Source of the DNA: CAZIVP01 sp964542915
GTDB lineage: Bacteria; Calditrichota; Calditrichia; Calditrichales; Calditrichaceae
Assembly (NCBI GenBank): GCA_964542915.1
Contig: CAZIVP010000012.1
Coordinates: 1-64,000, forward strand
DNA length: 64,000 nucleotides
Direction: 5' to 3'
Made by a program: the position numbers and the translations under genes
The notes under the pieces: model-generated
Told to the model about the DNA's origin: nothing
What the model saw: only the letters and a program-made list of their open reading frames with translations
Databases searched by the model: none
Part shown: positions 34,485 through 43,662 of the stretch, piece after piece
Layout of the letters: every line of letters starts with the position of its first letter
Position numbering within the stretch: the first letter of the stretch is position 1

Positions 34485-35636
34485 ATGCATAATAATTTTA
34501 CAAGTTTGCCCGGCATATATATTCATATTCCATATTGCCGGCACAAATGCGGTTATTGCGACTTTTACTCCGTCGTAAATCAATCGAATCGTAAGGCATT
34601 TGTAGATGCCCTGACAACGGACTTTGAGCAAACCTCAACGGTTATACCGGAATCCACCCGTTTCGATACGGTCTATATCGGCGGGGGGACGCCTTCCTTA
34701 CTGAGCATCGATGAGTTACAAAGGCTGTTCCGAAACTTACATGCGCACTTCAAGATAACGCCCGACGTCGAAATTACCATCGAAGTCAATCCCGGAACGG
34801 TAAGCGCCGAAAAATTAGATGCTTACCAAGCGCTGGGAATCAATCGGTTGAGCATCGGAGTTCAAAGCTTTCATGACGCCGAACTAAACTTTTTAGAACG
34901 TATACATTCATCAAAGGAAGCCATACATTGTTTTGAGCTGGCGCGAAAAGCCGCATTTTCGAATATAAGTCTCGATTTTATTTTTGCTTTACCGGGACAA
35001 TCCATAGAACATTGGCAAAAAAATATCGAGATGGCCGTAAAATTACAGCCCGAACATCTATCGGCGTATAACTTAACTTACGAGCCCGGCACGCCTTTTT
35101 ATCAACGATGGCTTAAGGGCAGCCTTAAGCCGCAAAGCGAACAAGACGAAGTACGTTTTCTCGAGACAACTCTTCATCTGTTACAATACCACGGCTATCA
35201 TCCCTATGAAATTTCCAACTACGCACGTGCACCGGAATATTATTCCAGACACAACCAAAAATACTGGTACCACACGCCTTATCTCGGATTTGGTCCATCT
35301 GCACACAGTTTCTGGAATGAACGCAGGCGCGGTAATGTACGCAGCGTTTCAAAATACATTCAAGAATTGCGCAATAAGCGCTGGCCCATTGAATTTGAAG
35401 AGACCATAGACGCCGAAACCAAAGTTTTTGAACATATTTTCCTCGCACTGCGTACGAAGCCTGGAATTAATTTAGCCCATTTTGAGCAGCAATTTGGTTA
35501 CGCATTTACAAAACATTATAAAAGTGCAATCAACACATTAATCAGCGAAGGATTGGCTGAGTATAAAAGCAGCCATTTTCGTTTAACACAAAAAGGTCTG
35601 ATACTGAGCGATGCAATTTTACCGACTTTTGCTTAA
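34485..35636 (+). CDS. hemW: HemW-like radical SAM protein (heme chaperone family)
   Basis: The 383-residue protein has the radical SAM CxxxCxxC cluster site at Cys18-Cys22-Cys25 (IPYCRHKCGYCDF), then YIGGGTPSLL and NPGTVSAEKL. This is the HemW set, a family related to but distinct from coproporphyrinogen oxidase HemN and thought to bind and deliver heme. It follows lepB by 16 bp and its end overlaps the TPR gene start by 26 bp. Confidence 0.9.
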   Translation: MHNNFTSLPGIYIHIPYCRHKCGYCDFYSVVNQSNRKAFVDALTTDFEQTSTVIPESTRFDTVYIGGGTPSLLSIDELQRLFRNLHAHFKITPDVEITIEVNPGTVSAEKLDAYQALGINRLSIGVQSFHDAELNFLERIHSSKEAIHCFELARKAAFSNISLDFIFALPGQSIEHWQKNIEMAVKLQPEHLSAYNLTYEPGTPFYQRWLKGSLKPQSEQDEVRFLETTLHLLQYHGYHPYEISNYARAPEYYSRHNQKYWYHTPYLGFGPSAHSFWNERRRGNVRSVSKYIQELRNKRWPIEFEETIDAETKVFEHIFLALRTKPGINLAHFEQQFGYAFTKHYKSAINTLISEGLAEYKSSHFRLTQKGLILSDAILPTFA

Positions 35637-37443
35637 TTTGTTACCGGCGGTCTTTCTGTTAACGGCCGCCGTATCCGCGCAAAATCAGGATCGTCAGCGC
35701 CTGCGCCTGGCTGAAGCCCTGAATAGATCGGGAAGCTACGAACAGGCGCTGCCCATTTATAAACATCTTTATGAAAAAGGAGTCGCAAACCGTCAGGTCA
35801 TAAACGGCCTTAAAACCTGCTATTTCGAACTGGCTGAATACGATTCGCTGGTTGTTTTTCTGAGAGAAGTGGTTAGCAAACACCCCGATCAAATCAAATA
35901 TCAGACGGAACTGGGCAGCGCCTATCACCTAGCCGGTCATAAAGACAAAGCCATGAAAACCTGGAAGTCCATGTACCTCACACAACCTGACAATAGTCTG
36001 ATTTACCGACTTATCGCTCAGGAAATGATCGGTCTTAACCTTTTTGATCAGGCCATCGAGGTTTATAAGAAAGCACTGCAAAACGTGCAAAACCAAAACA
36101 CTTTATACCGCGACATCGCGATGCTTTATCGGGCGCGCCTCAACTATAAGGAAGCGGTGCGTTACTTTCTTAAATTTTATAATCACTTCCCAAGGCAATT
36201 CACCTCGGTACGCTCCTATATCGTAAGCATGAGTAAAGACCGCGATGCCGTGGAACGTATTATCCCGGCCATCGAAACCTATCTTAAAGAGCACCAGGAC
36301 GAAGCGCCGGTGCGGGAACTGCTGGCCGGTATGTACATCAAACAAAAGGATTTTGAGAAAGCATTTAAGATCCACAAAAAGTTACATAAGCAATTTCCCA
36401 GCGGCGATTATTTACTGCGTTTTGCCCGCGAAGCGCAACAAAACGACGCCTATGACCATGCCATCAGGGGATACAATCTGGCTCTTGAGCAAACAAAGGA
36501 CAAACGGCGGGAACAGCAAATCCGTTACGACCTTGCGCAAAACTATTTCCAGTACGGCCGGAAGCTGAAAAAGGCTTCGGAAAGCAATCCCGCTGGAGCG
36601 GAACAAAAGGTGAATCGAGCTTTATCCATTTTAAACAAATTGGCCGAAGCCTCATCCATCCCGCAATATCGCGCCAGAGCGCTGGAATTGGCCGCCGATA
36701 TTCATTTTGAATTTTACCACGATTATGACCGGGCCGCCGATCTTTATCAAAAAATCATCGAGAAGCTGCGAACATTTTATTCCATTGATCGAATTCAGCT
36801 AAAATTGGGTAATGTGTATCTGAAAAAAAATCAACTCCAGAAAGCATTGCAACTGTATCAAAGCATAGAAAATAAAGAGTACCAGACCCTTGGCAACTAT
36901 AAAGTCGCCGAAGTACAGTATTATCGGGGACAATTTTATGCGGCTCTGGAGGCGTTGCAGGAAATACAAAAATCGCTTGCAGCGGATGATTCGCTTATGA
37001 ATAATTGTCTGGAACTGCAAATGCACATCAACCGCTTCCGATCGGATTCGGCCGCCCTGGCGGCCTATAGCCGCGCCCGCCTTTTAGCCTACCAGGAAAA
37101 TCTGGGCTCGGCGGCAGCAGCGTTTACAAAGATTTTTAATCAATCCAACCTCCTTAGCCCGTTAGCGGCGGTGGAGGCAGGTCGACTTTATAAACGGATA
37201 AATCAGCATGATGAAGCCATCCAGCTGTTAAATCGGTATCTCGAGCAATATCCGGAAAACCGCTACAGGGATCGCGCTTCTATTGTGCTCGCCGAAATTT
37301 TCGAAGAACGGGGCCATCTGCAAAAAGCGGTGGAATACTATCGTAAAATAATTTCGACGCAGCCGCATAGTTTTTATCTGGAACAAGCGCGTGAAAGAGC
37401 GCGTGTTTTGAATGAAAAAATCAACCAAGGAACGAGTTCCTGA
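35611..37443 (+). CDS. Secreted tetratricopeptide-repeat protein
   Basis: The 610-residue protein has a signal peptide (MQFYRLLLNLLPAVFLLTAAVSAQ) and about 13-15 TPR-like helices spread over the rest, for example RSGSYEQALPIYKHLYEKG, DQAIEVYKKALQNVQNQ, YDRAADLYQKIIEKL and NQHDEAIQLLNRYLEQYP. It should act in the periplasm as a protein scaffold; substrates are unknown. Its start overlaps the hemW end, so translation may be coupled. The next gene starts 2 bp after its stop. Confidence 0.8.
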   Translation: MQFYRLLLNLLPAVFLLTAAVSAQNQDRQRLRLAEALNRSGSYEQALPIYKHLYEKGVANRQVINGLKTCYFELAEYDSLVVFLREVVSKHPDQIKYQTELGSAYHLAGHKDKAMKTWKSMYLTQPDNSLIYRLIAQEMIGLNLFDQAIEVYKKALQNVQNQNTLYRDIAMLYRARLNYKEAVRYFLKFYNHFPRQFTSVRSYIVSMSKDRDAVERIIPAIETYLKEHQDEAPVRELLAGMYIKQKDFEKAFKIHKKLHKQFPSGDYLLRFAREAQQNDAYDHAIRGYNLALEQTKDKRREQQIRYDLAQNYFQYGRKLKKASESNPAGAEQKVNRALSILNKLAEASSIPQYRARALELAADIHFEFYHDYDRAADLYQKIIEKLRTFYSIDRIQLKLGNVYLKKNQLQKALQLYQSIENKEYQTLGNYKVAEVQYYRGQFYAALEALQEIQKSLAADDSLMNNCLELQMHINRFRSDSAALAAYSRARLLAYQENLGSAAAAFTKIFNQSNLLSPLAAVEAGRLYKRINQHDEAIQLLNRYLEQYPENRYRDRASIVLAEIFEERGHLQKAVEYYRKIISTQPHSFYLEQARERARVLNEKINQGTSS

Positions 37444-37445
37444 TT

Positions 37446-38711
37446 ATGAGACGTTATCTCTCTATAATTTTACTTATGTTTGCCCTTCTGGCGCCTTCAC
37501 TCTCAGCCCAGTATATATTAATTCCCATGGATATGGAACAATCCAATCACCTTAAAGCCTACGGCGTCGCCTATTGGATTTTGAAAAAAGATGTTAATGT
37601 GGAATGGTTGCTGAACTATAGAGGGGGTTCATTTTTATTCACCGATAACGCGGCATTTCGGGACGAATGCCAATTGAGGGGCGTAACGTTCGAGACCGTT
37701 ACCGCAGCGGATGTTAACCAAATTTACGCACGTATCGAAAACAACAACATGGAAAAAGTTTTGCTTGAAAAGGCGCCTAAAATTGCCATTTACACGCCGC
37801 CGGATTACCAGCCCTGGGACGACGCCGTAACCCTTGCGCTCACATACGCCGAAGTGGAGTACGACGCCATCTACGACCGAAAGGTGCTGGACGGCGCCTT
37901 GCAGGAGTACGACTGGTTGCATTTGCATCATGAAGATTTTACGGGACAATACGGCAAATTTTGGGCCTCATTCCGAAACGAGCCGTGGTATATAAAACAA
38001 CAGATGGAAGCGGAGAAATTGGCGAAGGCGTTGGGCTTCGATAAAGTGAGCCGTGCAAAACTGGCGGTGGCCCGCGAAATCAAACGTTATGTGGAAAACG
38101 GCGGTTTTCTGTTCGCCATGTGTTCGGCTACCGATGCTTTAGACATTGCTTTGTCAGCACAAAATACCGATATTTGTGCCTCGGTATTCGACGGCGATCC
38201 CCCTGCGCCCGATTGCCAAAAAAAGCTTGATTACACTAAAACGTTGGCCTTTCAGAATTTTAAAGTTATAACCGATCCTTCCGTGTACGAGTATTCCGAT
38301 ATTGACATACCGCCGAGTAACATGCCGCGCCTCCGCGACCCCGAATCCGATTACTTCAGCCTGTTTGAATTTTCGGCGAAATACGATCCCGTTCCCACCA
38401 TGCTTACCCAAAATCACGTAAATGTGGTCAAGGGGTTTATGGGCCAAACCACCATGTTCCGCGAAGAAAAAATCAAACCATCGGTTACCGTAATGGGAAA
38501 AATCGAAGAGAGTAACGAGGTAAAATATATCCATGGAAATCACGGCAAGGGCACATTTACTTTCTACGGAGGCCATGACCCGGAAGATTACACACATAGG
38601 GTCGGCGATCCGCCAACCGAACTCAAATTGCACAAAAATTCGCCCGGATACAGATTGATCTTAAATAATATTTTATTTCCGGCTGCAAAAAAGAAAAAAT
38701 TGAAGACTTAG
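37446..38711 (+). CDS. Secreted protein of the family annotated as 'asparagine synthetase B' in Bacteroidetes
   Basis: The 421-residue protein has a signal peptide (MRRYLSIILLMFALLAPSLSAQ) and the sequence ILIPMDMEQSNHLKAYGVAYW...WLLNYRGGSFL. I recall this pattern from bacteroidete proteins called asparagine synthetase B, a name the sequence does not justify: there is no N-terminal Cys nor ATP-grasp or PP-loop motif. The middle (IAIYTPP...HHEDF...NGGFLFAMC...GHDPED) looks like a class I amidotransferase-like fold. It is coupled to the TPR gene and probably acts outside the cytoplasm. Confidence 0.65.
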   Translation: MRRYLSIILLMFALLAPSLSAQYILIPMDMEQSNHLKAYGVAYWILKKDVNVEWLLNYRGGSFLFTDNAAFRDECQLRGVTFETVTAADVNQIYARIENNNMEKVLLEKAPKIAIYTPPDYQPWDDAVTLALTYAEVEYDAIYDRKVLDGALQEYDWLHLHHEDFTGQYGKFWASFRNEPWYIKQQMEAEKLAKALGFDKVSRAKLAVAREIKRYVENGGFLFAMCSATDALDIALSAQNTDICASVFDGDPPAPDCQKKLDYTKTLAFQNFKVITDPSVYEYSDIDIPPSNMPRLRDPESDYFSLFEFSAKYDPVPTMLTQNHVNVVKGFMGQTTMFREEKIKPSVTVMGKIEESNEVKYIHGNHGKGTFTFYGGHDPEDYTHRVGDPPTELKLHKNSPGYRLILNNILFPAAKKKKLKT

Positions 38712-38727
38712 CAATTATGGAGAGACC

Positions 38728-39120
38728 ATGGAAAGCATTTCCGTAAAAACAGGTGCGCAAACCGAGATGTTGGATATCACGGATCAAATCCAGAACATCA
38801 TTAAGAAACAAGGGTTTGAAAACGGTCTGATCACCGTGTTCGTCCCTCATACAACCGCAGCCATTACCATTAATGAAAATGCGGATCCTTCGGTTCAAAG
38901 GGATATTCTAAACGAAATCAATAAAGTGATTCCTTTTGAAGATCAATATCAACATATGGAAGGAAACGCCGCCGCGCACATTAAAGCCTCTTTGTTTGGC
39001 GCCTCGGAATATATTCTGGTAGAGAAAAACCAATTACAACTGGGAACGTGGCAGGGCGTTTTCTTCTGTGAATTTGACGGCCCCCGAAGCCGCAAAGTCT
39101 GGATAAAATTTTCCGGTTAG
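38728..39120 (+). CDS. YjbQ/UPF0047 family protein
   Basis: The 130-residue protein carries the family signature VFVPHTTAAITINENADPSV and a second GNAAAHIKASLFG...LQLGTWQGVFFCEFDGPR, both rich in conserved His, Glu and Asp. The family is a small, widespread beta-sheet protein; one member has been reported to have weak thiamine phosphate synthase activity, but the role is not settled. GGAGAG precedes the ATG. Confidence 0.9.
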   Translation: MESISVKTGAQTEMLDITDQIQNIIKKQGFENGLITVFVPHTTAAITINENADPSVQRDILNEINKVIPFEDQYQHMEGNAAAHIKASLFGASEYILVEKNQLQLGTWQGVFFCEFDGPRSRKVWIKFSG

Positions 39121-39441
39121 TTTGTGCGCCATTTCTTAAAAAGATAACGCACTTCATTGTAGCCCAAAACAAGGATTTGAGTCCGTGGCAATAAGCAGAT
39201 AAACGGGCGAGGCCTCAAAGATCAGCAAAATGGAAGGCAGGACGAATACAGATCATCCGGACAATGCAATACCTAATCAGCGGTAGAAAAATGAAATACG
39301 TTTCATAACGTGTACGACTTGTTAATAACCGCCGGTTTTCAATTAGTGATTATGAAAATTCGGCCAGACGTTTTCAATGCTTGAACCATAAACGCTTTGC
39401 GGTTATATTAAACTTCAATACAAAGCGGAAAGGGAAAAACC
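39121..39441. other. Intergenic region between yjbQ-like and acidic-protein genes
   Basis: These 321 bp hold a perfect inverted repeat ATGAAATACGTTTCAT (39291-39306) and, nearer the next gene, a strong promoter candidate (listed separately). I see no ORF or RNA gene. Confidence 0.5.
39381..39409 (+). promoter_or_regulatory. Promoter candidate for the acidic-protein gene
   Basis: TTGAAC (39381-39386) and TATATT (39404-39409) are exactly 17 bp apart; transcription would start near 39416, 26 nt before the ATG. Same layout as the rpmE and dehydrogenase candidates. Confidence 0.5.
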
Positions 39442-40764
39442 ATGTTAGAAGAAACCCTGGATATTTTTATAAATCGTATTAAAAAGATCGTCATTACCGA
39501 TGAAAAGATGACCGAAATCCCTCTGGCCTATCTGATTACGCTGGATATTCCGGAATCCATCAAACACTTTTTTGATCAGGAAGTGGAATTATGGATCCGG
39601 GAAGAAGAAGAAAAATTTAGTACAAACGACCGCTTTGATTACGACGCACCGGAAGTACGGATGCTTATTGACCAGATTTTTGATCTGCTAAAACAGAATG
39701 CGCGGTTTAATGTGGCCAAGTTCAATCAACTGCTGGAACGCGCTATCAAATTGGAAATGAATTATGTGATCGAACCGCACCGTACCTTAAGCCAGTTTCT
39801 GTTCAAGGACAGCCGGGTAATCTCCACGCGCGAAGTGTACGACACGTTAAAATATTTCACCCGTTATGAATACTACAAAAACGCCATTTCCGATTACTTC
39901 AATCTTAAATATTTGAAGGAAATCTCACAAGACCAGTTTATTGAACTCATCGAACAGATCGACCGTAAAGCTTTCGAAAAAGATCGCATCGAAACAACCC
40001 TGAAAACGCTTAAAACCATTATTTCTTTTCTAAGCGACGTTCATGGACAGGAAGTTGATCGCTTGCCCATGGATGTCCTTTTCGCTGCTTTACAGGACCG
40101 CAATTTGGATGATCTTGCCGAACGCGTTGAAAAGGTAAAAACCGAGCATAATCTGGAAGATTTGTCTTTTGAAGAGATTGAGCACATTCTGAAAGAGGGC
40201 GTTATGCCCGGTGAAACCAAACCGGAAGAGGAAACGCGCCTGGTTCTTGAAAAGCATGAAGATATCGAAGAAAGCAAACCTGAGGTTGAAGTAGACGAAA
40301 TCGAAGTAAAAGAAACGGCGGGCGAAGTCACTGAAGAAGAACCGGAGGAAGAAGAGGAGCCGGAAGAAGCATTTATGGATGAAGAGGTTTTGGAAGAAGA
40401 AGAGGAAGAAGAGCCTTCTGTTGAGCAAGCGCCGACTCATGGTAAGGTAGCACAAGCGCTGGCCGATCACGTGGCCAAACAGATTTCATCCGATTCACCG
40501 TTGGAAGACCTGAACAATATGTTCCAGGGCCGTAAACGTCGCCGCATTGTTAAGAAATTATTCAAGAAAAACGAAGCCGAATTCCTTAATTTTCTAAAAG
40601 AGATCAACGTTCTCAATACCTGGCGGGAAGCTTCCAAAATCATAGACGATGAGTTTTACGCCCGCGGTATCAATCCGTATTCCAAAGAGGCCATTGCATT
40701 CAGCGATGTGGTTTACATGCGTTTCTTCCCGAAAGATAAATATATAAAAACCGAAGAAGAGTAA
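39442..40764 (+). CDS. Protein of unknown function with acidic linker
   Basis: The 440-residue protein has three parts: a helical N-terminal domain (1-250), a Glu-rich linker (about 256-330, including EEPEEEEEPEEAFMDEE), and a C-terminal helical domain (335-440) with a basic patch (FQGRKRRRIVKKLFKKNEAE) before FLNFLKEINVLNTWREASKI. No signal peptide or membrane helix. I do not recognise the family. AAAGGG upstream of the ATG and a promoter and terminator on either side suggest a single-gene unit that is well transcribed. Confidence 0.75.
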   Translation: MLEETLDIFINRIKKIVITDEKMTEIPLAYLITLDIPESIKHFFDQEVELWIREEEEKFSTNDRFDYDAPEVRMLIDQIFDLLKQNARFNVAKFNQLLERAIKLEMNYVIEPHRTLSQFLFKDSRVISTREVYDTLKYFTRYEYYKNAISDYFNLKYLKEISQDQFIELIEQIDRKAFEKDRIETTLKTLKTIISFLSDVHGQEVDRLPMDVLFAALQDRNLDDLAERVEKVKTEHNLEDLSFEEIEHILKEGVMPGETKPEEETRLVLEKHEDIEESKPEVEVDEIEVKETAGEVTEEEPEEEEEPEEAFMDEEVLEEEEEEEPSVEQAPTHGKVAQALADHVAKQISSDSPLEDLNNMFQGRKRRRIVKKLFKKNEAEFLNFLKEINVLNTWREASKIIDDEFYARGINPYSKEAIAFSDVVYMRFFPKDKYIKTEEE

Positions 40765-40819
40765 AATGTCCCATCGGCCCCGGGCCGTTTCATCAACATA
40801 CGTAAATTTAAAAAATGAG

Positions 40820-40849
40820 GAGATGTCCATGACGACATCTCTTTTTTTT
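40820..40849 (+). terminator. Intrinsic terminator after the acidic-protein gene
   Basis: GAGATGTC (40820-40827) pairs with GACATCTC (40834-40841) across six bases, followed by eight T (40842-40849). The T run overlaps a spurious TTG start for the next gene. Confidence 0.85.
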
Positions 40850-40874
40850 GCCCATTTCTAAACAGGAATTATCA

Positions 40875-41732
40875 ATGGAAACCGTTTTGATAATTGGCGC
40901 AGGTCGTTTGGGAACCTCGCTTTATCGGGCGATAAAAGAATCGACCAAAAGCCGGGTTTTGATTAAAACGAACCGGACCCGTACAACCGTTAACAACAGC
41001 AATGTGAGTCAAAATGATCGGACGGCCACGCTAAACGAGCATGCCCTGAATGATGTAACCGGCATTATCCTGACGGTTCAGGATACCGAGATACCGAACA
41101 TCGTTGGTGAATTGCAACCGTTTAATTTAAATGACAAATGGGTTATTCATACCTCTGGAGTGGAAACATCGGAGCTGTTAACGCCGCTTATTCCAAAAGG
41201 AGCGGCGGTTGGAAGTTGGCATCCTCTGCAATCATTTCCGGCCCCCTTCCAGCCGAAAGGCATCTGGCAGGGTATTACCTGTACTTATGAAGGCCACGAG
41301 ACGCCCTTTCAATGGATCCAAATGTTATGTGCCAGGCTGGGATGCCGCTGTCACAAAATTAACGCCAAGCATAAAACGGCAGTCCATTTGGCGGCAGTGA
41401 TAGCAGGTAATTTTCCCGTGGCTCTGCTTTCGTGGAGCCAACATCTTTTGCAGACGGCCGGCATCGATAAAACCAATGCTAAAGCAATATCGTACCCCCT
41501 TTTCGAACGGGTGATTCGCAATTATAAAGACAAAACGCCGGGCGAGATTTTAAGCGGTCCCCTATCACGCGGCGATCTGTCCGTTGTCGAAAAACATTTG
41601 AACTTTCTTAATTCTCAGAATCAACATGCATATCTGGAATCCTATCGCACCTTAACACGTTTATTATTATCAATAAGCGAACTAACGATTATAAACAGAG
41701 AGGAATTTCATAAATTAATTGATGGTGAATAG
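40875..41732 (+). CDS. Rossmann-like and DUF2520 domain protein
   Basis: The 285-residue protein starts METVLIIGAGRLGTSL, a GxGxxG dinucleotide-binding loop, and ends in a helical domain of the DUF2520 type (HKTAVHLAAVIAGNFPVALL, ISYPLFERVIRNYKDK, LSGPLSRGDLSVVEKHL). The overall plan is like 6-phosphogluconate or F420-dependent reductases; the substrate is unknown. I chose the ATG at 40875 (CAGGA upstream); an earlier TTG lies inside the terminator. The PHP gene starts directly at its stop. Confidence 0.82.
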   Translation: METVLIIGAGRLGTSLYRAIKESTKSRVLIKTNRTRTTVNNSNVSQNDRTATLNEHALNDVTGIILTVQDTEIPNIVGELQPFNLNDKWVIHTSGVETSELLTPLIPKGAAVGSWHPLQSFPAPFQPKGIWQGITCTYEGHETPFQWIQMLCARLGCRCHKINAKHKTAVHLAAVIAGNFPVALLSWSQHLLQTAGIDKTNAKAISYPLFERVIRNYKDKTPGEILSGPLSRGDLSVVEKHLNFLNSQNQHAYLESYRTLTRLLLSISELTIINREEFHKLIDGE

Positions 41733-42542
41733 ATGATTAAGCACGATTATCACATACATACCAAGCGGTGCAAGCACGCTGTCGGCGAAATGGAAGAATA
41801 TATTGAACAGGCCATCCGCCTCGGCTTCCGGGAAATCGCCTTCACCGACCACACTCCCCTTCCCGATCGTTTTGATCGCGCACATCGTATGGCGCTCGAA
41901 GAGATTGAGACTTATGTAAACGATGTGCTACGATTGAAGGACCAATACAGTGAAATTGAAATAAAGCTGGGTCTGGAAAGCGATTTCTATGACGGTTTCG
42001 AGCCATTTCTCGAAAAACTTTTACAACGCTTTCCGTTTGATATCGTATTGATGTCGGTGCACTTTTTGAAAGAATGGCAACAGGGTAACTGGGTGTTCAG
42101 TTATCATTTCCCAGATCGTAGTTATAAAGAAATCTATCGCGACTATTTCCGCGCGCTGAAACGTGGCATACGAACCGGCCTGTTCGATGTAATCGCACAC
42201 ATGGATTTGATCAAGTCGCCGCAAGCGCCTGTTCTACAATATAATGCTCAGGATGTAAACGAGGTATTAAAGGAGGCGGCGGCAAACAATATGGCTATCG
42301 AACTGAACACCTCCGGCTGGCATAAAGCGATTGAAGAGATGTTCCCGGCGCCCGAATTGCTACCATTAATTGTGGAAGCCGGTTTAGCGGTTACGACCGG
42401 ATCGGATGCACACCAGCCCGGTCATGTGGGTTATGCATTCGATCGTTTGTTTGCTCTTCTTGAGCCATACCCACAATTGAAATTTGCACGTTTTAATAAA
42501 CGCTGCCTTACAAAAGATCGCATACAATTTGCTCCGGCTTAA
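41733..42542 (+). CDS. PHP-family histidinol-phosphatase-like protein
   Basis: The 269-residue protein has the PHP motifs DYHIHT (residues 4-9), FTDHTP, ESDFYDG and SDAH (TTGSDAHQPGHV), which bind the trinuclear metal site. It fits HisJ/HisK-type histidinol phosphatases, but without neighbouring his genes the substrate is uncertain. The start is the base after the preceding stop (TAGATG). Confidence 0.8.
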   Translation: MIKHDYHIHTKRCKHAVGEMEEYIEQAIRLGFREIAFTDHTPLPDRFDRAHRMALEEIETYVNDVLRLKDQYSEIEIKLGLESDFYDGFEPFLEKLLQRFPFDIVLMSVHFLKEWQQGNWVFSYHFPDRSYKEIYRDYFRALKRGIRTGLFDVIAHMDLIKSPQAPVLQYNAQDVNEVLKEAAANNMAIELNTSGWHKAIEEMFPAPELLPLIVEAGLAVTTGSDAHQPGHVGYAFDRLFALLEPYPQLKFARFNKRCLTKDRIQFAPA

Positions 42543-42578
42543 ACAAAACAATCCCTAAAAGAGAAGGTAAGATTAATC

Positions 42579-43007
42579 ATGAATACATATAAGCATCAAC
42601 TCAATGAAAATATCCCAACAATTCTTGATAATAGCCGTACCATTGCCGTTGTCGGTCTTTCGAAAAAAGATAATCGTCCCAGCCATGATGTTGCGCGCTA
42701 TCTGAAAAATCAGGGTTTCCGAATCATCCCCGTCAATCCAAAATACGACTCCATTCTGGATGAAGTCTGTTATAAAAGTTTGCGAGATATCGAAGAACCG
42801 GTAGATGTAGTTGATATTTTCCGCCGTCCCGAAGAAGTATCAGCTGTGGTGGACGATGCGATCGCCATCGGAGCAAAAGCGATTTGGATGCAATCGGGTA
42901 TTGTTAACGAAGAAGCGGCAAAAAACGCGTTAGAGGCAGGTTTATTGGTGGTAATGGATGCCTGTATGAAAGTCGAACACCTTCTGCACTCCGGCATCAA
43001 TAAATAG
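42579..43007 (+). CDS. CoA-binding domain protein (YccU-like)
   Basis: The 142-residue protein is a single CoA-binding Rossmann domain: RTIAVVGLSKKDNRPSHDVARYL, IIPVNPKYDSILDEVCYKSL, and the conserved WMQSGIVNEEA plus MDACMKVEH. Similar single-domain proteins are common and their function is not assigned. AGAAGG upstream of the ATG. Confidence 0.88.
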   Translation: MNTYKHQLNENIPTILDNSRTIAVVGLSKKDNRPSHDVARYLKNQGFRIIPVNPKYDSILDEVCYKSLRDIEEPVDVVDIFRRPEEVSAVVDDAIAIGAKAIWMQSGIVNEEAAKNALEAGLLVVMDACMKVEHLLHSGINK

Positions 43008-43174
43008 TTTGCAACTTTCGCAACTCTTTTTACGTATTAATAAGTTTAATTTATGCATTATTTTGCTAAACAATGCATAATTATTGCTTAAATCTGCAAC
43101 ACCTCCCTGTTTTGCCCGTATCTCAAACCAAACGCAGTTTCAATGTTTGTAATTTTATGCAGGGAGGAAACCCC

Positions 43175-43612
43175 ATGAAACGTTTAACGATTGTACTACT
43201 CACCAGTCTGTTCGTTGTTCTGTCTTTTGCCTCTTCATACGCCAATGGCGTAAAAACAGACTGGGGCCGGTTCAGCAAAAGCGTGAACCAGGCTTTGAAG
43301 TCGGATCACGAAGGCTTGAAATTGGCGGCTCTGGGCCTGGTCATTCGCTACGCCGATCATATTCAAGTGAATGATGCCCGCAAAGATATCCGTAATATTT
43401 TTCTCCGTCATGAAAACCCAAAGGTCCGCCAGTTGGCACTGGTCGCTCTAAATGCTATCCATAACGACAGTGATCTGGATTTTCTGCTCAATCAAAGAGA
43501 ACACGAACAAAATGCGGCTATCAAAAATCATATTACCTGGATTCTTCTGGAAAGCGGTAGCTTAAAGATGTTATCAAAAAATCAATGGATGGCGGCAACC
43601 ATCGTCCAGTAG
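43175..43612 (+). CDS. Small secreted HEAT-like repeat protein
   Basis: The 145-residue product has a signal peptide (MKRLTIVLLTSLFVVLSFASSYA) and alpha-helical repeats such as HEGLKLAALGLVIRYADHI and PKVRQLALVALNAIHNDSDL, which resemble HEAT units. The ATG at 43175 has AGGGAGGAAA upstream; a longer in-frame start at 43073 has none. It is alone between a CoA-binding gene and a terminator. Confidence 0.7.
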   Translation: MKRLTIVLLTSLFVVLSFASSYANGVKTDWGRFSKSVNQALKSDHEGLKLAALGLVIRYADHIQVNDARKDIRNIFLRHENPKVRQLALVALNAIHNDSDLDFLLNQREHEQNAAIKNHITWILLESGSLKMLSKNQWMAATIVQ

Positions 43613-43626
43613 TTTGAATTATGAAG

Positions 43627-43662
43627 AGCCCGGTCGACAACTGAACCGGGCTTTTCTATTTT
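43627..43662 (+). terminator. Intrinsic terminator after the HEAT-like gene
   Basis: AGCCCGGT (43627-43634) pairs with ACCGGGCT (43645-43652) around a 10-base loop, followed by TTTCTATTTT. It lies between convergent genes and may act on the HD gene too, more weakly. Confidence 0.75.

Noticed and set aside
40041..40470. Two minus-strand frames rich in Ser or Phe
   Set aside because: They are shadows of the Glu-rich stretch of the acidic-protein gene.
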